Shown one piece after another: positions 1 through 9,177 of a stretch of DNA of 64,000 bases. The first letter of the stretch is position 1, and every line of letters starts with the position of its first letter. Made by a program: the position numbers and the translations under genes. Below the pieces are notes generated by a model. That model was not told where the DNA came from. It saw nothing but the letters and a program-made list of their open reading frames with translations, and ran no database searches. The DNA comes from HXMU1420-2 sp017643305 (GTDB lineage: Bacteria; Pseudomonadota; Alphaproteobacteria; Rhodobacterales; Rhodobacteraceae). The stretch spans positions 3,286,001-3,350,000 of the forward strand of contig OZ244249.1 of the NCBI GenBank assembly GCA_965217135.1. Reading direction: 5' to 3'.

Positions 1-709
1 CAAACAGCGGGCGTGACACGGGGTCTTCCGCCGCCCGATATTCCGGATGCCACTGTACCGCCAGCGCAAAGCCCGGAGCACCTTCGATATAAATCGCCTC
101 GGGCGTACCATCCAACGCGTGGCCGTCTATCGTTACGCGTGGACCAGGTTGCTTGATCCCCTGCCCGTGCAACGTGTTGGTCATCACCCGCGTCGCGCCG
201 AAAATGCGGTGAAATGGCCCGCCTTCGCCCACGGTCACCTCATGACGCAGAGCAAATTTTTCCTCCAATGTACCGTCGGGAGGCATGCGATGGTTGTCGC
301 GCCCCGGAAGATCGCGGATTTCCGGGTAGAGCGAGCCTCCCATTGCCACGTTCACCTCCTGAAATCCGCGGCAAATGCCGAGAAACGGCTGGCCTCGCTC
401 CACACAGCTCCGCACCAGATCCAGCGCAACGCTATCGCGCGCCCGATCAAAGGTGCCATGCGCCTCGGTCTCGGCCTCCCCATATTCCTCCGGGTGCACA
501 TTGGGCCGACCGCCGGTCAGAACGAACCCGTCACAGACCTCCATCAGCTCGGCAGCCGAAACATAACGGGGATCTGCTGGGATCAGCAGTGGCAGACAGC
601 CCGACACGTCAGACACAGCCTGAGTGTTCATCGCACCGCTGGCATGCACCTCATACGTATCATTCAAAAGGTGCTGGTTTCCGAGAATTCCGACAACAGG
701 GCGGTTCAT
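1..709 (-). CDS. Class I glutamine amidotransferase-like hydrolase (peptidase C26, PuuD-like), partial
   Basis: The minus strand is open from an ATG at 709 to the window edge (236 residues seen, C-terminus missing). The protein shows the class I glutamine amidotransferase fold: an oxyanion region FVLTGG near residue 62, the nucleophile elbow FLGICRG (Cys about 113) and the catalytic His in AVQWHPEY near residue 223. The glutamate two residues after that His (HPE) completes the triad. Free-standing members of this family cleave gamma-glutamyl amides such as gamma-glutamyl-GABA in putrescine catabolism. The exact substrate is inferred only from family membership. It is transcribed in the same direction as glcB but separated by 265 bp, so it is probably a separate unit. 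Confidence 0.85.
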   Translation of the reverse strand, partial: MNRPVVGILGNQHLLNDTYEVHASGAMNTQAVSDVSGCLPLLIPADPRYVSAAELMEVCDGFVLTGGRPNVHPEEYGEAETEAHGTFDRARDSVALDLVRSCVERGQPFLGICRGFQEVNVAMGGSLYPEIRDLPGRDNHRMPPDGTLEEKFALRHEVTVGEGGPFHRIFGATRVMTNTLHGQGIKQPGPRVTIDGHALDGTPEAIYIEGAPGFALAVQWHPEYRAAEDPVSRPLF

Positions 710-974
710 GACATTCCACGTGTCTGATTGTGCATCTGCGGCAATTTAGGGCCGCAGCGGCCGCACTGCAACAGGGATGCTTGCGCAGCTCTGTGTGATC
801 CGGCGCACAGACAATGAGGAAGGGTATGACTGTTAAAAAATCGTGCAAAAGTTATCCATGACTTTTGCACACAACAGCTAGGGCACACAGCATTTTACCT
901 ATGCCACTATCTCTGATCGCGGAACCGGAAGCTTCAAAGTTTCCGGTCCGGTTTCTAAAAAATCGATGCCGGCT
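710..974. other. Intergenic gap with a palindromic element
   Basis: No convincing gene is present. The segment lies downstream of glcB and upstream of the amidotransferase gene, both on the minus strand. It should hold the promoter of the latter and the transcript end of glcB. Its glcB-proximal end is a copy of the two-part palindromic repeat. A near-match to a DnaA box at 847-855 has a mismatched end and is isolated, so it is not called. Confidence 0.6.
925..972 (-). repeat. Two-part palindromic repeat, degenerate copy after glcB
   Basis: Unit B is ccggaagcttcaaag plus tttccgg (925-946), a hairpin with one G:T mismatch. It is followed by a degenerate unit A at 948-972 that begins ccggtttct and ends gatgccgg. 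Read on the minus strand the order is A then B, starting 2 nt after the glcB stop codon. This matches the layout after cobT at 21348-21394. It may act as a transcript-end hairpin, but there is no strong U-run. Confidence 0.7.
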
Positions 975-3119
975 TCAGGCGCTGGCTTTCAGTTCCAGCC
1001 GACGCGCATGCAGCACCGGTTCGGTATAGCCCGACGGTTGAACGCGCCCTTTGAAGACCAGATCACAGGCCGCCTGAAACGCGATCCCGTCGAAGCCCGG
1101 CGCCATCGGCGTATAGGCCGCATCGCCCGCATTCTGGCCATCGACTACGGTTGCCATCTTGCGCATCGCAGCCATGACCCGGTCAGGCCCTGCCACGCCG
1201 TGATGCAGCCAGTTGGCCAAGTGCTGCGCGCTGATCCGGCAGGTGGCGCGGTCTTCCATCAGGCCCACATCATTGATGTCGGGGACCTTGGAACAGCCAA
1301 CCCCCTGATCAACCCACCGCACCACGTAGCCCAGGATGCCCTGCGCGTTGTTCTCGATCTCGCGCGCGATCTCCTCGTCACTGAAATTGCGCCCTCCCGC
1401 CAGCGGGATCGACAACAGATCCTCCAGCGTGCCCCGTGCGCCGCCCGCAGCAATCTCATCCTGCCGGGTGTGCACGTTAATCTTGTGGTAATGCGTGGCA
1501 TGCAGCGTCGCCGCCGTGGGTGACGGCACCCAAGCACAGCTGGCCCCGGCCTGCGGATGGCCAATCTTCTGCTCCAGCATGTCCGCCATCGCATCCGGCG
1601 CAGCCCACATGCCCTTGCCGATCTGCGCTACCCCTTTCAGCCCGCAGGCCAGCCCGATATCCACGTTGCGATCCTCGTAGGATGCAATCCAGGCCGTACC
1701 CTTGATCTCGCCCTTTGGCAGCATCGGGCCCGCTTCCATGGATGTATGGATCTCGTCCCCCGTCCGGTCGAGGAAGCCGGTGTTGATGAACGCCACCCTC
1801 GATTTCGCCGCACGGATACATTCCTTGAGGTTGACGGAGGTGCGCCGTTCCTCATCCATGATGCCAATCTTCACCGTGTTGGCAGGCAGGCCTAGAACCG
1901 TTTCCACCTGTGTGAAAATCTCATCCGTGAAAGCCACCTCGTCCGGCCCGTGCATCTTGGGCTTCACCACGTAAACAGATCCGTGCAGGGAATTGCCCCC
2001 ATCGCGGCCAAGGTCATGCATGGCGATCAGCGCGGTGATCATCGCGTCCATAAGCCCTTCGCCAACCTCGTCACCGTCACGGTCGAGGATGGCGGGGTTG
2101 GTCATCAGGTGGCCGACATTGCGCACCAGCATCAGCGACCGACCCTTTAGCGTCAACGCGCCCCCGTCCGCACCTACATAGGCGCGGTCCGGATTCATCC
2201 GGCGGGTCATCATCTGGCCGCCCTTTTCGAACGTCTCTTCCAGATCGCCGCGCATCAGGCCCAACCAGTTGCCATAGGCCAGCACTTTGTCGGGCGCATC
2301 CACGGCGGCCACACTGTCTTCACAATCCATGATCGTTGACATGGCGCTTTCCAGAATCACATCGGCAAGCCCCATAGGGTCGCCGCTGCCGATCGGGCTG
2401 GCGGGATCGATCTTCAGAATGATATGCAGGTCATTGTTGCGGAACACGACTTCAGACATATCTTCGGTTGCGCCCACGAATTGCCCCGGCGTGGTCAGCG
2501 GAATCTCCGCATCTCCGATCCGCGCCAGCACTGCAGGCCCGCTGCGGGTGAGCGCAGTGACATCCGCCCAATTGGTCCAGTTCAGCGGAAGAACATCATC
2601 CAGAAACGCCTTGGCCCAGGCGATAACCCGCGCGCCACGGTCGGCATCATAGCCGCCCCCTCCTGGCAGATCGCCCAGTGCGTCGGTGCCGTACAACGCA
2701 TCATACAGGCTGCCCCAGCGCGCGTTCGCCGCGTTCAGTGCGAACCGCGCATTGGTGATCGGCACCACAAGCTGCGGCCCGGCGATGCTGGCAATCTCCG
2801 GATCCACATTGGTGGTGTCTACGGCATAATCCGGCCCCTCGGGCAGCAGATAGCCGATCTCTTCAAGAAACGCGCGATATGCATCGGCATCATGCGCCTG
2901 TCCCTTGCGCGCACTGTGCCAGGCATCGATCTGCGCCTGCAACTCCGCCCGCCGCTCCAGCAGCGCGCGATTGCGTGGCTTCATGTCATGAAGCAAGCCG
3001 GAAAACCCGGCCCAGAACGTAACTTGATCCACACCGGTACCCGGCAGGACCTGCGTATTAATGAAATCCGCCAGCTCAGTTGCGACCTGCAGCCCGTTAA
3101 TCTCGATGCGATCGTTCAT
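975..3119 (-). CDS. glcB: Malate synthase G
   Basis: A 714-aa protein, close to the usual 720-aa length of the G isoform. It condenses glyoxylate and acetyl-CoA to malate in the cytosol. Residues aligned with the E. coli active site are visible: Arg333 in LVRNVGHLMTNP, Mg ligands Glu423 in IMDEERR and Asp451 in FLDRTGDE, and the catalytic base Asp623 in MEDRAT. The block IGKGMWAAPDAM near 500 is typical of the family. The ATG at 3119 is chosen because a GGGAGG Shine-Dalgarno lies 6 nt upstream; a longer reading to 3176 lacks one. No isocitrate lyase is seen nearby, so glyoxylate may come from glycolate, purine or ethylmalonyl-CoA metabolism. Confidence 0.96.
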   Translation of the reverse strand: MNDRIEINGLQVATELADFINTQVLPGTGVDQVTFWAGFSGLLHDMKPRNRALLERRAELQAQIDAWHSARKGQAHDADAYRAFLEEIGYLLPEGPDYAVDTTNVDPEIASIAGPQLVVPITNARFALNAANARWGSLYDALYGTDALGDLPGGGGYDADRGARVIAWAKAFLDDVLPLNWTNWADVTALTRSGPAVLARIGDAEIPLTTPGQFVGATEDMSEVVFRNNDLHIILKIDPASPIGSGDPMGLADVILESAMSTIMDCEDSVAAVDAPDKVLAYGNWLGLMRGDLEETFEKGGQMMTRRMNPDRAYVGADGGALTLKGRSLMLVRNVGHLMTNPAILDRDGDEVGEGLMDAMITALIAMHDLGRDGGNSLHGSVYVVKPKMHGPDEVAFTDEIFTQVETVLGLPANTVKIGIMDEERRTSVNLKECIRAAKSRVAFINTGFLDRTGDEIHTSMEAGPMLPKGEIKGTAWIASYEDRNVDIGLACGLKGVAQIGKGMWAAPDAMADMLEQKIGHPQAGASCAWVPSPTAATLHATHYHKINVHTRQDEIAAGGARGTLEDLLSIPLAGGRNFSDEEIAREIENNAQGILGYVVRWVDQGVGCSKVPDINDVGLMEDRATCRISAQHLANWLHHGVAGPDRVMAAMRKMATVVDGQNAGDAAYTPMAPGFDGIAFQAACDLVFKGRVQPSGYTEPVLHARRLELKASA

Positions 3120-3434
3120 GGCACCCTCCCGGTCATTCCCGCGCACGGGCGTAGACCACAAGTTTCCGATAGGCAACAGTCCGGCCCCGGAGGGGAACCC
3201 TCGAATTTTCCAGCTTCAGTTAAGAATTTCTTGTGCGACCCAAATTCGGGTCAAGACAGCCATGGAGAAGCCCGGAAACCGCGCTCCTATGCTGAGGACC
3301 TTTACGCGGAGCCATGTCAACATTGAAGTCGCGCAACGTCTTGCCCTTTTCCGATCTGAACCGGGTTTCAGTTTCCACCAGCGCAGCGATTGAGTCGACC
3401 GAGAACACGCGGAAAACCTCCTTAAGGCCGCAAC

Positions 3435-3702
3435 ACGCGACCGTAGCCCACAACCTCCAAAATGTCCGGCGCAGCAAGATAGATTGTGAGTCCGGTGTCC
3501 GCACGGCAGGTTTGCCGGGATAGAGATGGCCTGCAAACCCCTGGGCCGGATCGGTAGTCCGGAAAATGGCAACCGGGTTCGGACCACGTTCCATCGCTAC
3601 AAAATCGGCAAAGCCCAAGGGTTTGTAAAAGACTTTTGCGCGATCCACATCTGTCACGGGGACGCCGGCCCAGACCTTGGCTTTGGCGGTTTTGAAGGTC
3701 AT
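3435..3702 (-). pseudogene. Decayed VOC/glyoxalase-family gene
   Basis: From an ATG at 3702 the minus strand encodes a typical VOC (vicinal oxygen chelate) start, with KVWAGVPVTDVDRAKVFY followed by GPNPVAIFRTTD and AGHLYPGKPA. The frame then shifts by one base. The expected continuation TGLTIYLAAPDILE is found in the neighbouring frame and stops at LRP near 3435. The second beta-alpha-beta module with the distal metal ligand is missing. The first frame stays open to 3220 but encodes no recognisable VOC sequence there. The gene therefore looks inactivated by an indel and truncated; a sequencing error could explain only the first shift. Confidence 0.7.
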
Positions 3703-3832
3703 CGGTCTTTTCGCATGAGATGAGCACGCCCATAACACTAGACCCTGCTGAAAACGTTCTGGCGGCCGAGGCGGAGAAATTCGCCTTGCCGTTTTGCGCG
3801 CATTGCGGTCCATTTCGGAATGAACATCCGTT

Positions 3833-3855
3833 CCGATTTCTTTGCAAGAAATCGG
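3833..3855 (+). repeat. Palindromic unit A before pepN
   Basis: A perfect inverted repeat: 10-nt arms ccgatttctt and aagaaatcgg around loop tgc. It lies 27 nt before the pepN ATG, so it would fold in the pepN leader. It is the same unit as at 21348-21370, here without a clear unit B. Confidence 0.8.
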
Positions 3856-3882
3856 ACCCCGGCAGCCAAGCGCGAGGACCCG

Positions 3883-6435
3883 ATGAAAGACGCCGCTCCC
3901 AAAACCGTTTACCTGAAAGACTACACCGCATTCGGCTGGCTCGTCGACAGCGTCCACCTGACCTTTGACCTCGCCCCGAACACCACGCGGGTAACCAGCC
4001 GCATCGCGTTTCGCCCAAACCCGGACGCGCCCACGCAGCCTTTCTTTCTGCATGGCGAAAACCTGGCCTTGATCCGGGCCAGCATTGATGACACCCCCGT
4101 CACCCCGGACCTGACCCCGCAGGGCCTGACCTGCGCAGTGCCCGATGCCCCGTTTGTGTGGGAAGCAGAGGTGGAGATTGACCCGGCAGGCAACACCGCG
4201 CTCGAAGGGCTCTACATGTCCAACGGCATGTATTGCACCCAGTGCGAGGCCGAAGGGTTTCGCAAGATCACCTACTACCCCGACCGCCCAGATGTGATGA
4301 GCATCTTTACTGTGCGCATCAATGGTGACCTGCCGGTACTGCTTTCGAACGGCAACCCGGGGGAGGCAGGCACAGGCTTTGCAGAATGGCATGATCCATG
4401 GCCAAAACCCGCCTACCTCTTTGCGCTGGTGGGCGGGCAACTTGTGGCCCATTCCGACAGCTTCACAACCAAGTCCGGTAAGCCCGTCGCTCTGAACCTC
4501 TGGGTCCGGCCCGGAGACGAACATAAATGCGCCTTCGGGATGGAGGCGCTGAAGAAATCCATGACCTGGGACGAACAGGTCTATGGCCGGGAATATGACC
4601 TCGACGTGTTCAACATCGTTGCCGTGGATGACTTCAACATGGGTGCAATGGAAAACAAGGGGTTGAACATCTTCAACTCCTCCGCTGTTCTTGCATCCCC
4701 CGAAACCGCGACGGATACGAACTTCGAGCGGATCGAGGCAATCATCGCGCATGAGTATTTCCACAACTGGACCGGCAACCGCATCACCTGCCGCGACTGG
4801 TTTCAGCTTTGCCTGAAGGAAGGGCTGACCGTCTTCCGCGATGCAGAGTTTACCTCGGACATGCGCTCGGCCCCCGTAAAACGCATCTCCGACGTGATCG
4901 ACCTACGCGCGCGGCAGTTTCCCGAGGATGGCGGGCCACTGGCGCATCCGGTGCGGCCGGAAAGTTTTCAGGAGATCAACAATTTCTACACCGCCACTGT
5001 CTATGAAAAAGGTGCCGAAGTGATCGGCATGCTCAAGACGCTGGTGGGCGATGACGCCTATTCGCAGGCGCTGACCCTCTATTTTGACCGGCATGACGGG
5101 CAGGCCTGCACCATCGAAGACTGGATCAAGGTATTCGAAGACACCACTGGACGCGATCTGTCGCAGTTCAAGCACTGGTATTCGCAAGCCGGCACACCCC
5201 GGCTGGGAGTGACAGAAGATTGGGCCGATGGCACCTATACCCTGACCTTCACTCAGAGCCTGCGCCCGACCGCGATGAGCCCCGATCCCCAACCACAGGT
5301 CGTCCCGGTAGCCGTCGGCCTGCTTGGCCAGAACGGGGATGAAGTGCGCGGCACTGAGGTTCTGGAAGTCACGGAAGCCACCCAAAGCTTCACCTTCAAC
5401 GGGCTCGCCACCCGGCCGATACCGTCGATCCTGCGCGGCTTTTCCGCCCCCGTGATCCTGGACCGTGACGTGCCGGACAGCGAACGCGCCTTCCTGCTAG
5501 CCCATGACACTGATCCCTATAACCGGTGGGAGGCCGCCCGTGGCCTCGCCCGCCAGACGCTGATGGCCATGGCCACCACCGGGGCTGCGCCGGACGCAGC
5601 CTATCTCGACGGGTTGCAGGCGGTGCTGCGCGACGACACGCTCGACCCGGCCTATCGCGCGCTGATGCTGGCGCTGCCGGGACAATCGGAGCTGGCCGGG
5701 GCCCTGCACGAGGCGGGGCACACACCCGACCCGGATGCGATCTGGACCGCTGCAGAAACCCTGAAACAGGCGCTGGCCCAGCATGTGCAGGACCTGCTGC
5801 CGCGGCTCTATGCCGATTGTCAGGTCGATGGCCCCTACCGCCCCGACCCAGACCAGACCGGCAAACGTGCGCTCGCCGGTGCGGCCCTGTCTCTGCTGAC
5901 ACGAATGGATGGCGGGGCGCAGGCCGCCCGGCAATACGCGGCCGCCGACAACATGACCTTGCAACTGGGCGCACTGTCCTGCCTGCTCAGCGCGGGCAAG
6001 GGCACGGCAGAAACAGCGGCCTTCTACGACCAATGGCAGGCGGACCGGCTGGTGATTGACAAATGGTTCGGGCTGCAGGTGATACAGTCCGCACCCGCCA
6101 CCACCGCCGACAACGCCCGTGCGTTGACGGACCACCCGGATTTCAACTGGAAAAACCCCAACCGCTTCCGTGCCGTTCTTGGTGCGCTTTCGATGAACCA
6201 CGCGGGCTTCCACGCCGCCGATGGCGCGGGTTATGCCCTGCTGGCCGACTGGCTGATCAAGCTGGACCCTGTCAATCCGCAAACCACCGCCCGCATGTGC
6301 AGCGCCTTCCAGACATGGCGGCGCTATGATGCAGGCCGGCAGGCATTGATCGAGGCCCAGTTGAAACGGATCAGGGGCACAGAGGGTCTGTCACGTGATA
6401 CAAATGAGATGATCGAACGGATTTTGGGGGCCTGA
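3883..6435 (+). CDS. pepN: Aminopeptidase N (M1 family)
   Basis: An 850-aa zinc aminopeptidase of the bacterial PepN type (E. coli 870 aa), a cytosolic enzyme removing N-terminal residues from peptides. The exopeptidase motif GAMENKG is at 254-260. The zinc site is HEYFH at 290-294 with Glu313 in LKEGLT, each seven residues earlier than in E. coli PepN. The C-terminal half is the expected helical domain. The ATG at 3883 follows a GAGGA sequence; an in-frame ATG at 3820 would add 21 residues encoded by the palindromic repeat and is less likely. The stop is 3 nt from the start of the following SDR gene, so the two are probably co-transcribed. Confidence 0.96.
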   Translation: MKDAAPKTVYLKDYTAFGWLVDSVHLTFDLAPNTTRVTSRIAFRPNPDAPTQPFFLHGENLALIRASIDDTPVTPDLTPQGLTCAVPDAPFVWEAEVEIDPAGNTALEGLYMSNGMYCTQCEAEGFRKITYYPDRPDVMSIFTVRINGDLPVLLSNGNPGEAGTGFAEWHDPWPKPAYLFALVGGQLVAHSDSFTTKSGKPVALNLWVRPGDEHKCAFGMEALKKSMTWDEQVYGREYDLDVFNIVAVDDFNMGAMENKGLNIFNSSAVLASPETATDTNFERIEAIIAHEYFHNWTGNRITCRDWFQLCLKEGLTVFRDAEFTSDMRSAPVKRISDVIDLRARQFPEDGGPLAHPVRPESFQEINNFYTATVYEKGAEVIGMLKTLVGDDAYSQALTLYFDRHDGQACTIEDWIKVFEDTTGRDLSQFKHWYSQAGTPRLGVTEDWADGTYTLTFTQSLRPTAMSPDPQPQVVPVAVGLLGQNGDEVRGTEVLEVTEATQSFTFNGLATRPIPSILRGFSAPVILDRDVPDSERAFLLAHDTDPYNRWEAARGLARQTLMAMATTGAAPDAAYLDGLQAVLRDDTLDPAYRALMLALPGQSELAGALHEAGHTPDPDAIWTAAETLKQALAQHVQDLLPRLYADCQVDGPYRPDPDQTGKRALAGAALSLLTRMDGGAQAARQYAAADNMTLQLGALSCLLSAGKGTAETAAFYDQWQADRLVIDKWFGLQVIQSAPATTADNARALTDHPDFNWKNPNRFRAVLGALSMNHAGFHAADGAGYALLADWLIKLDPVNPQTTARMCSAFQTWRRYDAGRQALIEAQLKRIRGTEGLSRDTNEMIERILGA

Positions 6436-6438
6436 CGG

Positions 6439-7179
6439 ATGGCAAAGATACTCCTCATCACCGGCGCCAGCGCCGGGATCGGTGCGGCGACCGCGCGATT
6501 GGCGGCGCGGCAGGGCTATGACGTAGTGGTCAACTACAACAGTGACAGCGCCGGGGCGGAGGCTGTGGCGGCAGATGTGCGTGCGGCAGGGCAAAAAGCG
6601 CTGGTGATACAGGCCGACGTGTCGGACCCCGACCAGATAGAGGCGATGTTTGCCGCAATAGACGCCGGGTTCGGACGGCTCGATGCGCTGGTGAACAATG
6701 CGGGCGTGGTGGACCAGACCGCCAAGGTCACGGAGATGACCCATACTCGGCTGCGGCGAATGTTCGATATCAACGTGATCGGCGCGATGCTGGTGGCTAA
6801 AGAAGCAGTGCTGCGCATGCAGTCACAAGGCGATGGCGGGGCGATTGTAAATATCTCCTCTGCCGCAGCACGGCTGGGGTCAGGAAACCAATATGTTGAT
6901 TATGCCATGTCCAAGGCCGCCATCGATCTCTTCACCAAGGGGCTCAGCGATGAGGTGGCCGCCGATGGCATCCGCGTCACCGCGATCCGGCCCGGGCTGA
7001 TCGAGACCGAGATTCACGCCAAAGGCGGGGAACCGGGGCGCGCCCAGCGACTGGCCCATATGGTGCCAATGAAGCGCGAAGGCTCGGCCGAGGAGGTGGC
7101 CGATGCCATTCTCTACCTGCTGTCCGATCAGGCTTCTTATATCACCGGCACCTGTCTGGATGTGTCCGGCGGCAGGTAA
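6439..7179 (+). CDS. SDR family oxidoreductase (FabG-like)
   Basis: A 246-aa classical short-chain dehydrogenase/reductase. The nucleotide-binding motif TGASAGIG is at 8-15, NNAG at 86-89, the catalytic Ser at about 140-141, and YAMSK (Tyr155, Lys159) follows at the expected spacing. The C-terminal YITGTCLDVSGGR is typical of NAD(P)-binding SDRs of the FabG subgroup. The substrate cannot be told from sequence. The start lies 3 nt after pepN and its stop overlaps the next gene by one base, suggesting an operon of pepN, SDR and a membrane protein. Confidence 0.9.
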   Translation: MAKILLITGASAGIGAATARLAARQGYDVVVNYNSDSAGAEAVAADVRAAGQKALVIQADVSDPDQIEAMFAAIDAGFGRLDALVNNAGVVDQTAKVTEMTHTRLRRMFDINVIGAMLVAKEAVLRMQSQGDGGAIVNISSAAARLGSGNQYVDYAMSKAAIDLFTKGLSDEVAADGIRVTAIRPGLIETEIHAKGGEPGRAQRLAHMVPMKREGSAEEVADAILYLLSDQASYITGTCLDVSGGR

Positions 7180-7607
7180 TGGAGGCCTATGTCTATGCTG
7201 CGCAGGGGCGCAACAGCCGCACATTGAGCGCGCTGATCATCGCCTGGGCGGTGCTAGCGGCGCTTTACCTGTTTCTGAACGCGGCCCTGTGGATCATTCT
7301 GCTGCTGGCGCTGGCCACCCTGCCCGCGCTTTGGGACCTGTGGCGCGACCCGTCCGCCGGGCTGGTGCTGGATGACGCCACCCTGCGCTGGCACAGCGGT
7401 CGCCGCCATGCCGACATAGCGCTAAGCGAGATCGCAAAGGTGCGGCTGGATCGCAGCTGGGATTTCACGATCCGGGCCATCGTGGTGCTCCAGACGGGGC
7501 GCAAACTGCGGCTGCCTATGGAATCCACCCCGCCCGCTGAGGCGTTGGCTGCAGCGCTGGAGGCCCGACAGATCCCACATGAACGCAACCCGTTTTCCTT
7601 GTTCTGA
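7179..7607 (+). CDS. Small membrane protein of unknown function
   Basis: A 142-aa protein with two closely spaced hydrophobic stretches around residues 15-50 (LIIAWAVLAALYLFLNAAL and WIILLLALATLPAL). They are followed by a soluble domain with alternating charged and hydrophobic residues. The layout resembles small membrane proteins with a PH-like cytosolic domain, but this is inference only. Its ATG overlaps the stop codon of the SDR gene (TAATG), so translation is probably coupled. Confidence 0.75.
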   Translation: MEAYVYAAQGRNSRTLSALIIAWAVLAALYLFLNAALWIILLLALATLPALWDLWRDPSAGLVLDDATLRWHSGRRHADIALSEIAKVRLDRSWDFTIRAIVVLQTGRKLRLPMESTPPAEALAAALEARQIPHERNPFSLF

Positions 7608-7837
7608 AGGTTGCGCGCGAAACCTGTATTTGCGGATCTTTGTGCAGCTTTCGCCGTTTCCCCGACAAAACCATCAGGAATTGCCGCATGGGAAACAATC
7701 CGTTTCGAAAATCACCCAGCCTGCCACGCAAATTCCCGCATGATGCCGGAACTCACCTTGGGCGCGCCATTTTTGCGCCAGATTGGACGGTCATCCCAGT
7801 ATGTGAAGTTTATGTGACCCACTTCGGGAATATTAAG

Positions 7838-9112
7838 ATGTTCAAGAAAGCGTTCCGCAGCCTGTCTTTGCGGTCCAACCCCACCTACCCCCTGACCCAG
7901 GAACAGGCTGATAATCTGCCTGCTCGCACCGTTGCCCGCTATGCCGGAACGCGCTGCCCGGAAGACGTATTAAGTATTCCAGTTCTTGAACAAAGCCCCG
8001 AACAGGTTGCCCGATTCAAACACCAGAACCGCGGCCAGTTCCTGGCCCGGCAGGAGCGTTGGGCCGAACTGATCGAAGAAGTCCGCCGCGCAGATCGGGA
8101 ACGCATCACCACACCCGCTGGCATGCCGATCTCGGACCTGTTGCTGTTTGGGGCCCGGGCCGATGTGGTTCATGCGGTCGAACACGCGCTGTTTGATGGC
8201 ACCCCACCTAAGGACGCTCCGCTGCTGGAGGGCATTTCCGCCTTCGAGGCCCTATTGCTGGAATTTCCCAACGATCCGGTTGTCGCCTTGATCGTGGCCA
8301 TGTCGCATATCGACATCGCCTGGGCCTGGCGCGGGGCCGGATGGGATGCCACAGTGCCAAAACCCAACCGACGGGCGTTTTCCGAGCATATGCAGCGGGC
8401 GAATGAGCTTCTATCACCCTATTGTGGCGTCGAACTGGACAGCCCTGCCCTGGCCTCTGCGCGCTGTGCCCTCTTCGCCGGGCTGCAGCAGGCAGAGCGG
8501 CGGCTCGCCGATGAATACGAAGACCTGATTGATCTGGACCCCGGCAACCACCGCCACATGAGGGCCATGGGTAACCATCTGCTGCCGCGCTGGTTCGGCA
8601 GTTATCAGGACCTGGAGCTGGAAGCCCGCCGCACCGCCGCCCGCACGCAGGACCTGTGGGGACATGGCGGGTATGCCTGGGTCTATTTCGACGCAATCGC
8701 CGTGGATGACGAAGCCTGCGCGCTGGTCGATGTGGAATTCTTTATCGATGGTCTGCGCGACATCATCAAAACGCGGCCCGATCAGGAAATGGCCAATCTG
8801 CTGGCGTCTTACTGCGCGGTGGCGATCCATCATGGCATTGGGGCCAACGAACGTGCTGATCTGAACCGGATGCGGATTGCAGAATGCGCCAAATGGCTGA
8901 TCCGCGACCACATGACCGAGGTCTATCCGCTGGTTTGGGCCCATGCCGCCGAAGGGTTCGACAACAATGCCCGCATCACCTCCATCGCCCGGTTCGCCGC
9001 GCGCGGGAAGGCGGATGCAATGCAGGCGATCTCGGAGCAGTTTCGCGATGACATCGAGGCCGGGCTGCGCGTGACCTTCACCGCGAACGGACCGGAGCTG
9101 CACAGCACCTGA
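7838..9112 (+). CDS. Hypothetical protein, 424 aa
   Basis: I do not recognise this protein. From the ATG at 7838 it is 424 aa, soluble, with no signal peptide, and rich in predicted helix-forming segments. A C-terminal half with repeated Ala/Arg/Glu-rich helices would suit a TPR-like or all-helical fold. A longer frame to 7640 is open but has no ribosome-binding site, whereas a gggaa sequence lies upstream of 7838. Base composition and codon use look like those of its neighbours, so a recent foreign origin is not suggested. It stands alone between the SDR operon and gatB. Confidence 0.75.
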   Translation: MFKKAFRSLSLRSNPTYPLTQEQADNLPARTVARYAGTRCPEDVLSIPVLEQSPEQVARFKHQNRGQFLARQERWAELIEEVRRADRERITTPAGMPISDLLLFGARADVVHAVEHALFDGTPPKDAPLLEGISAFEALLLEFPNDPVVALIVAMSHIDIAWAWRGAGWDATVPKPNRRAFSEHMQRANELLSPYCGVELDSPALASARCALFAGLQQAERRLADEYEDLIDLDPGNHRHMRAMGNHLLPRWFGSYQDLELEARRTAARTQDLWGHGGYAWVYFDAIAVDDEACALVDVEFFIDGLRDIIKTRPDQEMANLLASYCAVAIHHGIGANERADLNRMRIAECAKWLIRDHMTEVYPLVWAHAAEGFDNNARITSIARFAARGKADAMQAISEQFRDDIEAGLRVTFTANGPELHST

Positions 9113-9177
9113 GCACCCTTGCCTGCCCCGCCGCGCTGGCCTAGAAGCAGTTCTGTTCCGCGCAGCAGAGGTGCAAC

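Larger units (their letters stand above)
3120..3882. other. 763-bp gap between glcB and pepN
   Basis: This divergent intergenic region holds the promoters of glcB (minus) and pepN (plus), a decayed VOC/glyoxalase gene on the minus strand, and a perfect 23-nt palindrome just before pepN. A plus-strand frame from 3720 (starting MSTPITLDP) is open for 82 codons but runs into pepN in another frame. It has no ribosome-binding site, so it is not called. Confidence 0.6.

Noticed and set aside
847..855. Possible DnaA box (ttatccatg)
   Set aside because: Mismatch at the end of the consensus and only a single copy; no AT-rich unwinding region or cluster to suggest an origin, although rpmH-rnpA is in the window.
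3720..3968. 82-codon plus-strand frame starting MSTPITLDP before pepN
   Set aside because: No ribosome-binding site, contains the palindromic repeat and runs into pepN out of frame.
3220..4764. Minus-strand frame of 514 codons antisense to pepN
   Set aside because: Most of it is the shadow of pepN codons; only the stretch from 3702 downward resembles a protein family (VOC), and that is frameshifted.
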